Shown: positions 21,995 to 31,270, counted from the first letter of the stretch. The stretch is 54,528 nt of DNA from Paludibacteraceae bacterium (GCA_017962005.1 JAGCWE010000061.1:1-54528); one strand, 5' to 3'. Numbers and translations: made by a program. The notes: generated by a model from the sequence alone, not told the origin.

Positions 21995-24478
21995 ATGAAA
22001 TCCGTTAAATACCTTTTCCTCCTGCTCGTTCTTTCAGCAGTCTCCTTTCTGCAGGCACAAGTTACCACCGACCCCGCAGTCATCCCGTTCGGCTATACAG
22101 GTAGCATCGTCTTCACTTTCGACCCCTCGCAAGGCACGGGAGGTATGAAATCTGCCACCGAATGTTACTCCCACATGGGACTCATTACCGATAAAAGTAA
22201 AGATATAACGGATTGGAAATACGTTATCTACGGAGACAAATGGGGGACGAACCAGGAACCTGCTTGGACCAAATCGGGCGACAAGTGGACGCTCACCATC
22301 AATAATCTGTACGATTTCTACGGTGTCCCTGCCTCCGAGAACATCGTTGCCATCGTGATGGTATTCCACAATGGACAGGGCAACAGTTCTCTCGAAGGGA
22401 AAAGCACAGCCACTTCCAACGGTGACATACTCATCTATCTGGGCAAGGAGAACAAGGAGTCGATATGGGATAATTTTGTCTTCGCCCCCGTGGTGGAGCA
22501 GGCGCGTCCTGCTGGTGTCTTCAACGGCATCTATTATAGTCCGGATGGCACATCGGTCACTCTCTGCACTTTTGCGGCAGGCAACAAGACGGCTGGCGAC
22601 AACTCCGTCCTTGAACCCGCGAAACATGTTTGTCTTATTGGCGACATGACCGGTTGGGAACTCAGCAACGACTATCAGATGAAGCGTGACGGCAACTATT
22701 TCTGGATTACCATCCCCATCGAAAAGGGTAGGGAATACCGTTTCCAGTACGCTGTTGTGCGCGCGGACGGAGTGAAGATGCTTATCTCCGACCTCTTCTC
22801 TGAGAAACTGCTCACGCCCGATGACAACTACGAACCCCGCTGGACAGACCCGGATCTCATCTCCTATCCGATGACAGGCGCGGAAGGGTACGTTTCTGTT
22901 CTCCAGTCTGCCAAGACACCTTTCAATTGGTCGTCTTCCACTACTTCCTTCCAGCGCCCCGATAAGAACAATCTTGTCATTTACGAGCTTTGGATTTATG
23001 ACCATACACCCGAGCGCAACCTGTTGGGGCTGATGAAGCGTCTTGACTATATACAGAATCTTGGTGTCAACTGTGTCGAGCTTATGCCTGTCTGCGAGTT
23101 TGACGGCAATCAGTCGTGGGGCTATTCGCCCAACCACTATTTCGCCATTGACAAGGCTTATGGCACTCCCGATATGCTTAAGACCTTCATCGATGAATGC
23201 CACAAGCGCGGCATGGCGGTCGTACTCGATATGGTCTTCAACCACGCCACGGGCAACAACCCGATGAACAAACTCTATCCCTACGGCAACGACCTCAAGT
23301 TCAATCCTTGTTTCAACGTCACTCCTCCGCATCCTGACAATGTCTATCAGGACTGGAACCACGACTTCGAACCCGTCAAGGATATGTTCCGCCGTGCTGT
23401 TGCATACTGGCTTACGGAATACAAGGTGGACGGCTACCGTTTCGACCTTAGTCATGGTCTGTGCGGCAAGACGTACAATGCCCCCGCCAATATCAAAGAG
23501 TACTACGACGTGATGCAGACCGTTTCTCCGGGTTCCTACCTGATGCTTGAGCACTGGGGGAACAGCATGGCTACCGACCGTCCCAATTTCGTGCAGCAGG
23601 GGATGATGTGCTGGCAGAACACCTCCTATGTCTTCCAGCAGGCGACCGGCGCGTGGCTTGAAGGAGACGGACTCAGCGATGCCAATACGGACAACTATGT
23701 TTCCTACTTCAACAACCATGATGAGGAGCGTCCTTTCTTCAAAGCCAAGCAATGGGGAGCCGGTGACCTCAAGAAATCCGAAGCATCACGCGCGGCGCGT
23801 ATCCCGCTTGTCATCGGTATGCAGTGTCTGCTCGACGGACCGCAACTCTTCTATCATTTTGATGAACTTGCTTTTGACTACTCCAAGTTCCAAGACGGGG
23901 AAGGTCGTTTCGGTACAGACGGTGTCAAAGAGTATGGTGCTACCGAAGCAGGTCCTGAAACAGTTGATTACGAAGTCAAGATGTCCACCAAGTTCCGTCC
24001 TGAACCGTGGATGGCTGCCGGACCGCGTATGCAGGGCTACCAGCGTCTTGCGCAAATCATTCAACTTCGCACGCGCCTTATGCCCGGTGTGTTCTCTGGC
24101 AATCCCACACAGTCAACCCTGACGGCGAAAGCCGCTGTTAAGAAAATCCAGTGGGGCAGCCAGGTCTTTGCTGTAGGCAATTTCTCCGCCACCGCTTCCC
24201 AGACCGTAACCCTTCCTTCCGGCACATGGTACGACTACCTCGACGGAGGACAGCAAGCCGCTTCTTCCTACACGCTCCAGCCCAACGAAATCAAAGTCTT
24301 CACGGGTTCGTATGTGGCTGCACCCGCCGTCCCTGACCACTATGAGGATTCCACTCCCTTGGAATATGTCCTTCCGCAACCCGTGTCCGCAACCCGCAAA
24401 TTGCTCATTGACGGCACGTTAATGATTGTTCGTGAGGACGGTAGCGTCTATTCTGTTTCGGGTCGCCGTATACAGTAA
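21995..24478 (+). CDS. Secreted GH13 enzyme with CBM48-like domain
   Basis: The 827-residue protein has a signal peptide (MKSVKYLFLLLVLSAVSFLQ), an N-terminal beta domain, and a CBM48/E-set-like domain (HVCLIGDMTGWELSNDYQM, about 210-290). A complete GH13 barrel follows: DMVFNH (412-417), GYRFD with nucleophile D484, MLEHWG with E519, NNHDE with D576. The order E-set then barrel, with YELWIYDHT and LGVNCVELMPV, resembles branching-enzyme/pullulanase-type GH13 proteins, so it could cut alpha-1,6 or alpha-1,4 bonds. The exact subfamily is not decidable by eye. The tail (KLLIDGTLMIVREDGSVYSV, SGRRIQ) matches the other exported proteins. It is co-transcribed with the C10 protease and closed by a strong terminator. 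Confidence 0.88.
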   Translation: MKSVKYLFLLLVLSAVSFLQAQVTTDPAVIPFGYTGSIVFTFDPSQGTGGMKSATECYSHMGLITDKSKDITDWKYVIYGDKWGTNQEPAWTKSGDKWTLTINNLYDFYGVPASENIVAIVMVFHNGQGNSSLEGKSTATSNGDILIYLGKENKESIWDNFVFAPVVEQARPAGVFNGIYYSPDGTSVTLCTFAAGNKTAGDNSVLEPAKHVCLIGDMTGWELSNDYQMKRDGNYFWITIPIEKGREYRFQYAVVRADGVKMLISDLFSEKLLTPDDNYEPRWTDPDLISYPMTGAEGYVSVLQSAKTPFNWSSSTTSFQRPDKNNLVIYELWIYDHTPERNLLGLMKRLDYIQNLGVNCVELMPVCEFDGNQSWGYSPNHYFAIDKAYGTPDMLKTFIDECHKRGMAVVLDMVFNHATGNNPMNKLYPYGNDLKFNPCFNVTPPHPDNVYQDWNHDFEPVKDMFRRAVAYWLTEYKVDGYRFDLSHGLCGKTYNAPANIKEYYDVMQTVSPGSYLMLEHWGNSMATDRPNFVQQGMMCWQNTSYVFQQATGAWLEGDGLSDANTDNYVSYFNNHDEERPFFKAKQWGAGDLKKSEASRAARIPLVIGMQCLLDGPQLFYHFDELAFDYSKFQDGEGRFGTDGVKEYGATEAGPETVDYEVKMSTKFRPEPWMAAGPRMQGYQRLAQIIQLRTRLMPGVFSGNPTQSTLTAKAAVKKIQWGSQVFAVGNFSATASQTVTLPSGTWYDYLDGGQQAASSYTLQPNEIKVFTGSYVAAPAVPDHYEDSTPLEYVLPQPVSATRKLLIDGTLMIVREDGSVYSVSGRRIQ

Positions 24479-24482
24479 GACC

Positions 24483-24528
24483 AAAGAGAAAGAGCGAATT
24501 ATCATTTGATAACTCGCTCTTTCTCTTT
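24483..24528 (+). terminator. Terminator of the secreted starch genes
   Basis: A perfect 15-bp stem (24483-24497 with 24514-24528) has an inner ATTATCA/TGATAAC pairing and is followed by CTTTT. The tRNA gene on the other strand runs into it from the right, so it may end both transcripts. Confidence 0.85.
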
Positions 24529-24534
24529 CTTTTG

Positions 24535-24607
24535 TAGTGCTACCCGGAATCGAACCGGGGTTTACGGCGTGAGAGGCCGTTGTCCTAGGCCGCTAGACGA
24601 TAGCACC
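24535..24607 (-). tRNA. tRNA-Glu (anticodon CTC)
   Basis: The reverse strand reads GGTGCTATCGTCTAGCGGCC and folds into a full cloverleaf. The acceptor arm is GGTGCTA/TAGCACT (one G-U pair), the anticodon stem-loop ACGGC-CTCTCAC-GCCGT carries CTC, and the T arm has GGTTCGATTCC. Discriminator A is at 24535; CCA is not encoded. It lies between two protein genes of the other strand. Confidence 0.93.
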
Positions 24608-24620
24608 TCAAAACAGCGCG

Positions 24621-24652
24621 CAAAAGTACTGCCTTTTTTGCAACGTAGCAAA
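24621..24652 (-). promoter_or_regulatory. Promoter of tRNA-Glu
   Basis: Read leftward: TTTG (24649-24652), 20-base spacer, TACTTTTG (24621-24628), 13 bases before the tRNA 5' end. Confidence 0.75.
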
Positions 24653-24682
24653 TAAATTCGTAAAAAAACTGATTTTTCTTCT

Positions 24683-25843
24683 ATGAAACGTACGGTTGCC
24701 TTGATTGACCGCCTCCATTACTACCACATCTGGCAGATCGCGCTCGGCCTCACCATTGTATTTGTGGTTATTTCCATCATCTATTCCAATTTCATCTTCC
24801 TTCGCCTTGTGGAGGAGGAAAACAAGCTGATGGAGATATGGGCGGAGGCGACACGGCAGTTCATCCAGGCTGACGAGAACACAGATATTGACTTCGTTTC
24901 ATATATCATCGAGGACAACACCAACATCCCAGTCTATATGCTGGACGCGGACGGCAACATCCTGCTCACGCGCAATGTCCGTGACACGGTTGCTGATCCT
25001 ACGCTCCTGCACGGTCCCATTGTGGTGGATATTGATGAGAATACCACGCAGTACATCTTCTACGATGACTCCATTGCCCTCCGGCACCTGCATATCTATC
25101 CTTATATATCCTTTGGTGTGCTCGCGCTCTTTATCATCATCGCCCTTGTGGTCATCTATACCACGCAGCGCAGCGAGCAGAACCGTGTATGGGTTGGACT
25201 GACCAAGGAGACGGCCCACCAGCTCGGTACACCCATTTCATCGCTTGCCGCATGGCAGGAGCTCTTGCAGCAGCGCTATCCAGAGGACGAGTACATCCCG
25301 CAGTTGCAACTCGACATCAGCCGCCTGCAGGCCATCGCCGAACGGTTTTCCAAGATAGGCAGCGAACCTGAACTGACGCTCCAGCCTCTTCTCCCTGTTA
25401 TCAGTCAGACTGTGGACTACATGCAGGCGCGCATATCCAAGAAAGTGGCACTGCGTACCGAGTGTGCCGACAACTGCCTTGATGTGCAGATGCGCCTCAA
25501 CGCGCCCCTCTTTCAGTGGGTGTTGGAGAACCTGATAAGGAATGCCGTTGATGCCATCAGCGGAACGGGAAGCATCACGCTCAATCTGCATCGCGACAAC
25601 CGGACGATTGTCTTGGATGTTACCGATACGGGAAAAGGGATAGGAAGAAACAGTTTCAAGCGCATCTTCCGGCCGGGCTATACCACCAAGAAGCGCGGAT
25701 GGGGGTTGGGGTTGTCCCTCTCAAAGCGTATTATCGAAGATTACCATCGGGGCAAACTCTTTGTTTGTCAGTCTGTCCAGGGGCAGGGAACCACGTTCCG
25801 TATCTTGCTCAAAGATGCCATAGACAACGCTCCCGCTTCCTGA
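24683..25843 (+). CDS. Membrane sensor histidine kinase
   Basis: The 386-residue protein has two transmembrane segments (about 16-39 and 137-160) enclosing a periplasmic sensor of about 100 residues (DADGNILLTRN, PIVVDIDENTTQYIFYDD). Then comes a kinase core: H box KETAHQLGTPISSL with phospho-acceptor H179, N box ENLIRNAVDA (E282 onward), G1 DTGKGIG and G2 KRGWGLGLSLSKRI. No response regulator is adjacent. The type (AHQLGTP) is common in Bacteroidales; the signal is unknown. Its last 123 bases overlap the end of ispE on the opposite strand. Confidence 0.9.
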   Translation: MKRTVALIDRLHYYHIWQIALGLTIVFVVISIIYSNFIFLRLVEEENKLMEIWAEATRQFIQADENTDIDFVSYIIEDNTNIPVYMLDADGNILLTRNVRDTVADPTLLHGPIVVDIDENTTQYIFYDDSIALRHLHIYPYISFGVLALFIIIALVVIYTTQRSEQNRVWVGLTKETAHQLGTPISSLAAWQELLQQRYPEDEYIPQLQLDISRLQAIAERFSKIGSEPELTLQPLLPVISQTVDYMQARISKKVALRTECADNCLDVQMRLNAPLFQWVLENLIRNAVDAISGTGSITLNLHRDNRTIVLDVTDTGKGIGRNSFKRIFRPGYTTKKRGWGLGLSLSKRIIEDYHRGKLFVCQSVQGQGTTFRILLKDAIDNAPAS

Positions 25844-26530
25844 CATGGCGGCGTATTCGGCTCCGGCATCCAGCAATGCCTGTTTCGCTTGTCCCAATAT
25901 CGGATAGCGCGCGAAGACAGTCTCCTCAAAGTCATTTACTCGCAGGTCCAGCGGCTCGTCGTGTAGTCGTATGCCTGCGTATGCCTCTCGCGTGCTGACG
26001 CTTACGGGAGGTTTGACCATAACCATGCGTTTGCCTTTCCACGAGAAGTCCGACGGCTCAAGTCGGTCGCCTATGCCTTTCGCCAGACAGGGGGTGTTAT
26101 AGAGGAAGAACGGGCAGTCCGCACCTATCGGGCGTAACACGTCCGCCATCTGCTCGCGTGTCAGTCCCAGTCCGAACAACTCATTGACAGCCATCACCGT
26201 ATGCGCTGCATCCGATGAGCCGCCGCCAAGACCTGCTCCGAAAGGCACGCGCTTGTCCAGACGCACGCGGACGCTCCCGACCTGTTCATACAAGGCTGCC
26301 ATGCGCCGGTACGCCTTCACTATCAGGTTCTCGCCTGCATCGCAATCCACTTCTATCCCGCTTGTCGTCAGGGAGATGCACTGGTCTGGTGCATCCGCCT
26401 GCTCTATCTCTATCAGGTCATACAGACCATAGACCGGATAGAACAGCGTCTCTATCTCGTGGTAGCCGTCTTCTCTGCGCCGCCTCACGCGCAGACCCAC
26501 ATTAACCTTGCAGTTCGCCCTGACTTCCAT
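25721..26530 (-). CDS. ispE: 4-diphosphocytidyl-2-C-methyl-D-erythritol kinase (IspE)
   Basis: The 269-residue GHMP kinase phosphorylates CDP-methylerythritol in the non-mevalonate isoprenoid pathway. Visible signatures are KVNVGL near residue 8, the GHMP ATP loop PFGAGLGGGSSDAA (96-109), catalytic-region D138 in IGADCPFF, and the C-terminal MSGSGSVVYGIF. The length is normal. It is the last gene of the leftward operon, starting 5 bases after the glycosyltransferase stop. Its last 40 codons lie antisense to the conserved end of the histidine kinase. Confidence 0.95.
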   Translation of the reverse strand: MEVRANCKVNVGLRVRRRREDGYHEIETLFYPVYGLYDLIEIEQADAPDQCISLTTSGIEVDCDAGENLIVKAYRRMAALYEQVGSVRVRLDKRVPFGAGLGGGSSDAAHTVMAVNELFGLGLTREQMADVLRPIGADCPFFLYNTPCLAKGIGDRLEPSDFSWKGKRMVMVKPPVSVSTREAYAGIRLHDEPLDLRVNDFEETVFARYPILGQAKQALLDAGAEYAAMSGSGSVVYGIFEQDTERGSLPLDRLTNKEFAPMVIFDNTL

Positions 26531-26535
26531 CGCAA

Positions 26536-27678
26536 TCAGTATCTGCGTGTTACCATGTCATACACCGCACGCACTTTCTTCCCTGCGTCCTCCCAGCGGA
26601 TGCCGTTCACCTCCTTGCGCCCCTCCTCGCTCAGCGCTTTGTACATGGCGGGATTGGTCACAATGGCGTGGATGGCGTCTGCCATCGCGTCAATGTCCCA
26701 GTAGTCGGTCTTGATGGCATGGTGCAGAATCTCCGCGCAGCCCGACTGGTTGGAGATGATGGTCGGACAGCCCACTTGCATCGCCTCCAACGGCGATATG
26801 CCGAACGGCTCGCTCACTGAAGGCATGATATACACGTCTGAGTCTGCCAGCAGTTGCTGCACGTCTTTGCCGCGCATGAAACCGGGGAAATGGAAACGTG
26901 TGGCGATGCCGCGACGGGCGACCAAGTCAATCATCTCATGCATCTTGTCCCCGCTGCCGGCCATTACAAAACGCACGTTCTCTGTCTGTCGCAGCACACG
27001 TGCTGCCGCCTCCACAAAGTACTCCGGTCCTTTCTGCATCGTGATGCGTCCCAGGAACGTGACCAGATGGTCTTTGCGCTTGTGGTGCTTGAACTCATCG
27101 GGATTGGCGAGTGGGAACACGGCGTTGTGCACGGTGGACACCTTGTCGGGATGCTGGCCGTATTTGTCTATCACTGTCTGCCGTGTCAGGTTGCTCACGC
27201 ATAGAATATGGTCTGCCGTATCCATTCCTTGCCGCTCGATGGCATATACCGTCGGATTGACCTGCCCGCGCGAACGGTCAAAATCAGTAGCGTGTACGTG
27301 GATGACCAGTGGCTTGCCGCTCAGCCGTTTGGCTGTTGCACCCGCAGGATAGGTGAGCCAGTCGTGCGAGTGGATAACGTCGAATTGCTCCTGCCGTGCC
27401 AGCACGGCGGCGACTTGCTCGTAGTTGTTTATCTCTTCCAGCAGGTTGTCGGGGTAACGGCCCGAGAACTCGATACGTCCGCGACCGGGCACGTCCACGC
27501 TGTCTGCGCCGACAATGCGCAGGAACGACTCCTCCTCACCGCCCCACTTGCGGGGCATCATGAACACAATGTCCATATCGCCCTGCTGTGCAAGACCGTA
27601 GGTCAGTCCGTAACTCGCTGTACCCAAGCCGCCGAGGATATGTGGCGGGAATTCCCAGCCGAACATCAGTGCTTTCAT
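26536..27678 (-). CDS. GT4-family glycosyltransferase (glycogen-synthase-like)
   Basis: The 380-residue GT-B protein starts MKALMFGWEFPPHILGGLGT, the N-terminal glycine-loop typical of glycogen/starch synthase-like GT4/GT5 enzymes. It also has DVIHSHDWLTYPAG, the VTFLGRITMQKGPEYF acceptor-to-donor linker and the nucleotide-sugar motif EPFGISPLEAMQVGCP (EX7E). It lies two bases behind a glycogen debranching enzyme, and this pairing is known in Bacteroides glycogen loci, so alpha-glucan chain extension is the likely job. Another sugar acceptor cannot be ruled out from sequence. Confidence 0.85.
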   Translation of the reverse strand: MKALMFGWEFPPHILGGLGTASYGLTYGLAQQGDMDIVFMMPRKWGGEEESFLRIVGADSVDVPGRGRIEFSGRYPDNLLEEINNYEQVAAVLARQEQFDVIHSHDWLTYPAGATAKRLSGKPLVIHVHATDFDRSRGQVNPTVYAIERQGMDTADHILCVSNLTRQTVIDKYGQHPDKVSTVHNAVFPLANPDEFKHHKRKDHLVTFLGRITMQKGPEYFVEAAARVLRQTENVRFVMAGSGDKMHEMIDLVARRGIATRFHFPGFMRGKDVQQLLADSDVYIMPSVSEPFGISPLEAMQVGCPTIISNQSGCAEILHHAIKTDYWDIDAMADAIHAIVTNPAMYKALSEEGRKEVNGIRWEDAGKKVRAVYDMVTRRY

Positions 27679-27680
27679 AG

Positions 27681-29642
27681 TCAGGATGGTTGATTGTCAG
27701 CGTTCTGCTCCAGTTCGTTCAAACTATTGTATATGCCGATTACGCCGCTCACGCTTGGCGCGTAGCTCATGCCGCCGTGTCCTTTGAATGGCGGGTTGCC
27801 GTCGTACAGTTCGCTCAGCGTGCCGATGGTCAGTTCGCGCATCTCTGCCTCGTAACCCGCCAGCAGACGGCGCATGAAACTGGCTCCGCTGTGCTGGTAC
27901 ACACGCATATACGCTTTCCCGTAGGCGGCTATTGTCAGTGGGAAGACCGGTCCGTTGTGCAGGTTGCGGTTGCGTTCCTGGTGCCCGCCGATATAGACGG
28001 GGCGGTACGAACCGCTTTTGGGCGACAGCGTGCGCAGGCCTTTCGGCGTGTACAGTTCCTTCGTGCATATGTCCACCACTGCCTTCTGCTGTTTCCTGTC
28101 CAGAGGGGAGTAGGGCAGCGACACTGCCCATATTTGGTTCGGGCGCACTTCGCGGTCATGGTACGACCCCACCACATAGTCGTCAAGGTAATACCCGTTC
28201 CAGAACATCGTCACGAACTGCTCGCGGGCGAGTTCCGCCTGATAGTCAAGCAGGTCGGCGCGTTGTTCCTTGCCCAGTGTGCGCATCAGTTGTGCCGTGA
28301 AGCACAGGGCGTTGTACCACAGTGCGTTCAGTTCGACGATGTAACCCGTTCTCGGAGTGATTGGGCGGTCGTCTTCCACGGCGTTCATCCACGTCGCGGG
28401 ACGTTTTGTGCCGTCAGTCCACACCAGACCGTTCTGGTGGACGAACAGACGGGGATGGCGTTGTTCGCGGATATGGACGATTATGTCGTAGAGCAGCCCG
28501 CCGTACTTTTCCGCCACTTGTTTTATGTCTGTGTAGTGCGAGTATTCTTGGATGACCCGTGCGAACCACAGCGGCACGTCCGGCTCGTCCATCCCTGACA
28601 GGCCGATGTCGTCGTACCTGCCTTCGAGGAAGGCGCGCATCTCCTTGACTGCTGTCTGGTCCATGATGGCGTCCCAGTATTCCGGGCGGCCGATGCCCAT
28701 CGTGCAGTCAGCCAGCGAGAAGAACTCCGCGCGGGCCTCTGCTTTGTACCACGGATAGCCTGCCAGCAGCCAGCATTTGTCGCCCACTCGCTTGTAGAAC
28801 TGCGACGCGGCGTTCCGCAGGCATGCGTACATCGTCTCTCTTTCCCAGTGGCGGCTCTCTTCCTTGCGCCACACGGTCTTCAGCGTGGCGGGGTTGATTT
28901 CCGAGATGCCTGCCGAGAATACCACCGACTCTCCCTTTTTCATCGCCACGTCGAAGTACCCAGGCACGAGCAGGTCCTCACGGCTCTCGTAGCCGCGTTC
29001 CGCCTCTTTCATGTAGTATATGTCCTTGTACCAGTGTGCGTCCTGCACGTACTCCGCTTTCTTCGAGAACTGCATGTACAGTGCGGGGAAGCCCTCGTAC
29101 AGCCGGTTCATGCACCCGTTGCGCACCGGCTCCGTGTGGGTGTCGGCGGCTCCGTTCTCGTGTGTCAGGCTGTCCGTCGTGCGGAAGGCGAGGAAGGGAT
29201 GGAAGCGCATCACCGTGCCTTGTCCTGCCTCCACCATCGTGTAGCGGATTAGCACGCGAGGCTCGAAACTGACCAGCAGGCGTTCTTTGGTCAGTATCAC
29301 GCCGCCCACCCGGTATGTGGTCTTCGACAGCAGTTGGCAGTCGTAACTGCGCAGGTACTTGTGCCCGTTCGGGCTGAACAGACGTTCCCCGTACTGGTGG
29401 ACGCCGAGATGGAACTCTGCGCCGTGCTGGATCACTGTCTCGTCCAGTCCGCTGAGCAGCACGTAGTTATCGTCGCCTTTGTCCTGTAGCGGTGTCACCA
29501 GCAGGCCGTGGTACTTGCGTGTGTTGCAGTCGGCCAGGGTCGTCGCTGTGTAGGCGCCTGCGCGGTTCGTGTGGAGAATCTCGCTGCGCAGGCTGCGGTC
29601 CAGATTGACTAACGCTGATTTGTCAAAACTCAGGTAACTCAT
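27681..29642 (-). CDS. Glycogen debranching enzyme (amylo-alpha-1,6-glucosidase type)
   Basis: The start is set at ATG 29642 (MSYLSFDKSALVNLDRSL), one base after the stop of the upstream gene, giving 653 residues. The N-terminal half is the bacterial GDE N-domain (ADCNTRKYHGLLV, DKGDDNYVLLSGLDETV). The C-terminal half is the (alpha/alpha)6 GDE_C domain with DEPDVPLWFARVIQE, GLVWTDGTKRPATWMNA, IVELNALWYNAL, RPNQIWAVSLPYSPL and a terminal GGHQERNRNLHNGPVFP. The enzyme removes alpha-1,6 branch residues in cytoplasmic glycogen. The operon order manC, this gene, GT4, ispE is tight. Confidence 0.9.
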   Translation of the reverse strand: MSYLSFDKSALVNLDRSLRSEILHTNRAGAYTATTLADCNTRKYHGLLVTPLQDKGDDNYVLLSGLDETVIQHGAEFHLGVHQYGERLFSPNGHKYLRSYDCQLLSKTTYRVGGVILTKERLLVSFEPRVLIRYTMVEAGQGTVMRFHPFLAFRTTDSLTHENGAADTHTEPVRNGCMNRLYEGFPALYMQFSKKAEYVQDAHWYKDIYYMKEAERGYESREDLLVPGYFDVAMKKGESVVFSAGISEINPATLKTVWRKEESRHWERETMYACLRNAASQFYKRVGDKCWLLAGYPWYKAEARAEFFSLADCTMGIGRPEYWDAIMDQTAVKEMRAFLEGRYDDIGLSGMDEPDVPLWFARVIQEYSHYTDIKQVAEKYGGLLYDIIVHIREQRHPRLFVHQNGLVWTDGTKRPATWMNAVEDDRPITPRTGYIVELNALWYNALCFTAQLMRTLGKEQRADLLDYQAELAREQFVTMFWNGYYLDDYVVGSYHDREVRPNQIWAVSLPYSPLDRKQQKAVVDICTKELYTPKGLRTLSPKSGSYRPVYIGGHQERNRNLHNGPVFPLTIAAYGKAYMRVYQHSGASFMRRLLAGYEAEMRELTIGTLSELYDGNPPFKGHGGMSYAPSVSGVIGIYNSLNELEQNADNQPS

Positions 29643-29643
29643 A

Positions 29644-30777
29644 TTAGTTGAATTTGCCCTCGTAGGTGTGTTCCACATCCATCACTATCTGACGGATTTG
29701 TTGTTCCTCCTGTTTGGGGCAGATTAGCAGCACATTGTCCGATTCGACCACAATCATGTCTTTCATCCCGCGCAGCACGGCGAGGTGTCCTTCCGGAAGC
29801 ACCACCACGTTGCCTTCGCTGTCGTAGTATTCGGCTTTGCATTTGAGTGTGGCGTTCTTCTGTTCGTCTTTCTCGCTCAGGTCGTACAGCGAGCCCCATG
29901 TGCCGAGGTCGCTCCATCCGAAGTCTGCCTGTTGCACGTGTACCGACTGCGCTTTCTCCATCACCCCGTAGTCGATGCTGATGTTCGGGCAGGTGGGGAA
30001 TATCTCTTGTATGTAGGCGTCTTCCTCTTCCGTACCCATTTTCTCGGGGTGTGCCATGAAGGTGGTGTGCAGTTCGGGCAGGTATGTCTCGATGGCGTTG
30101 GCTATTGTCTTCAGGTTCCATAGGAAGATGCCCGAGTTCCAGAGGAATTCGCTGCTCTCTATGAACACTTTCGCCAGTTCGAGGTTCGGCTTTTCTGTGA
30201 ATGTCTTGACGCGGTACAGGTCTGCCCAGCCGTCTGCGGGCTGTGCTTTTTGGATGTATCCGTAGCCTGTTTCGGGGCGTGTGGGTTTCATGCCGAGGGT
30301 CAGAAGTGTGTTGTGTGCCTGCACGAACTCCAGGCCGTGGCGGATGGTGTCTGCGAATCGCTGTTCCTGCACAATCAGGTGGTCCGACGGGGCGACCACG
30401 ATGTTCGCCTGCAGGCGCTCGTCATTCTCGAAGTCGGCGGTACGTATGTCCAGACCGTGTTTGCGGCACAGTTGCCCTTTGATATGCATCACGGCGTATT
30501 CGATGCACGGTGCCGTGTTCCGGCGAGCGGGTTCGCACAGTATCTGCTCTTTGCTCAGGTCGGGTATCTGGCTGAGTATCATGTCGCGGTACATCACGTT
30601 CGTCACGATGACCACGTTCTCTATGGGCACTAACGGACGGAAACGGTCCACTGTCATCTGTATCAGACTCCTGCCTGTGCCGAAGAAGTCAAGGAATTGT
30701 TTGGGGCGGTTGTTGCGGATGAAGGGCCAGAAGCGGCTGCCGATGCCGCCTGCCATTATCACGCAGTAGTTGTTCAT
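29644..30777 (-). CDS. manC: Mannose-1-phosphate guanylyltransferase
   Basis: The 377-residue nucleotidyltransferase makes GDP-mannose from mannose-1-phosphate and GTP. The N-terminal signature MAGGIGSRFWPFIRNNRPKQF (residues 8-28) fits GDP-mannose pyrophosphorylases. Further support comes from EPARRNTAPCIEYAV, VAPSDHLI, RPETGYGYI, FTEKPNLELAKVF, SIDYGVMEKA and FGWSDLGTW. GDP-mannose would feed surface polysaccharide or glycan synthesis. It is the first gene of the leftward operon and has a good promoter at 30829-30860. Confidence 0.93.
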   Translation of the reverse strand: MNNYCVIMAGGIGSRFWPFIRNNRPKQFLDFFGTGRSLIQMTVDRFRPLVPIENVVIVTNVMYRDMILSQIPDLSKEQILCEPARRNTAPCIEYAVMHIKGQLCRKHGLDIRTADFENDERLQANIVVAPSDHLIVQEQRFADTIRHGLEFVQAHNTLLTLGMKPTRPETGYGYIQKAQPADGWADLYRVKTFTEKPNLELAKVFIESSEFLWNSGIFLWNLKTIANAIETYLPELHTTFMAHPEKMGTEEEDAYIQEIFPTCPNISIDYGVMEKAQSVHVQQADFGWSDLGTWGSLYDLSEKDEQKNATLKCKAEYYDSEGNVVVLPEGHLAVLRGMKDMIVVESDNVLLICPKQEEQQIRQIVMDVEHTYEGKFN

Positions 30778-30828
30778 TGTATGGTCTCCTTATTGGTTAT
30801 GCTTTTTATGTCTGTCACATATCTGCCG

Positions 30829-30860
30829 CAAATTTAGTGCCATTTGTCCGAACTGCCAAA
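30829..30860 (-). promoter_or_regulatory. Promoter of the manC-ispE operon
   Basis: Read leftward: TTTG (30857-30860), 20-base spacer, TAAATTTG (30829-30836). ATG is about 50 bases downstream. Confidence 0.75.
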
Positions 30861-31003
30861 ACTTTCTGTAAAATATCTTGCCTGTGCCGAAATGTCCGTA
30901 TTGATTCCGACCGTCCCCATCGGGATTTGCCGCCTTTCGTTATGCCTGTTTTCGGAAGGTCTGTTGCCTCTGTTTCGTCGGTAAGTCGCGTCCGTTTCGC
31001 CTG

Positions 31004-31175
31004 TATGGCGCAGATATTACGTTGGAGTATCGCAAGCATTTCGCCGGTATATCGTGAGCATGTCATCCCTATGGCGCAGATATTACGTTGGAGTATCGCA
31101 AGCATTTCGCTGGTATATCGTGAGCATGTCACCGGTATGGCGCTTGTATTTCGTTGAACAATCGCGTGTATTTCG
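31004..31175 (+). repeat. 66-bp tandem repeat, about 2.6 copies
   Basis: Units start at 31004, 31070 and 31136 (TATGGCGCAGATATTACGTT ...). The first two are nearly identical; the third decays after TATGGCGCTTG. The motif TATCGC/TCGTGAGCAT recurs inside each unit. Non-coding, upstream of manC and away from both promoters. Confidence 0.85.
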
Positions 31176-31270
31176 TTGCTATGATGGTGCTTAAACATTG
31201 ATTCTCTGCATGTTCTCTTTCGTATCGCCGGAACAGAAACGGTCTTATCTCCTGATTTTATGCTTGTTGC

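Noticed and set aside
22034-23752. A 572-codon minus-strand open frame
   Set aside because: It is antisense to the second GH13 gene and lacks any motif.
14127-24478. Classical Sus-type polysaccharide utilisation locus
   Set aside because: No TonB-dependent SusC-like or SusD-like gene and no HTCS or ECF regulator is present in the window.
31004-31175. Possible CRISPR array
   Set aside because: The 66-bp units are directly adjacent, with no unique spacers between short repeats, and no cas genes are present.
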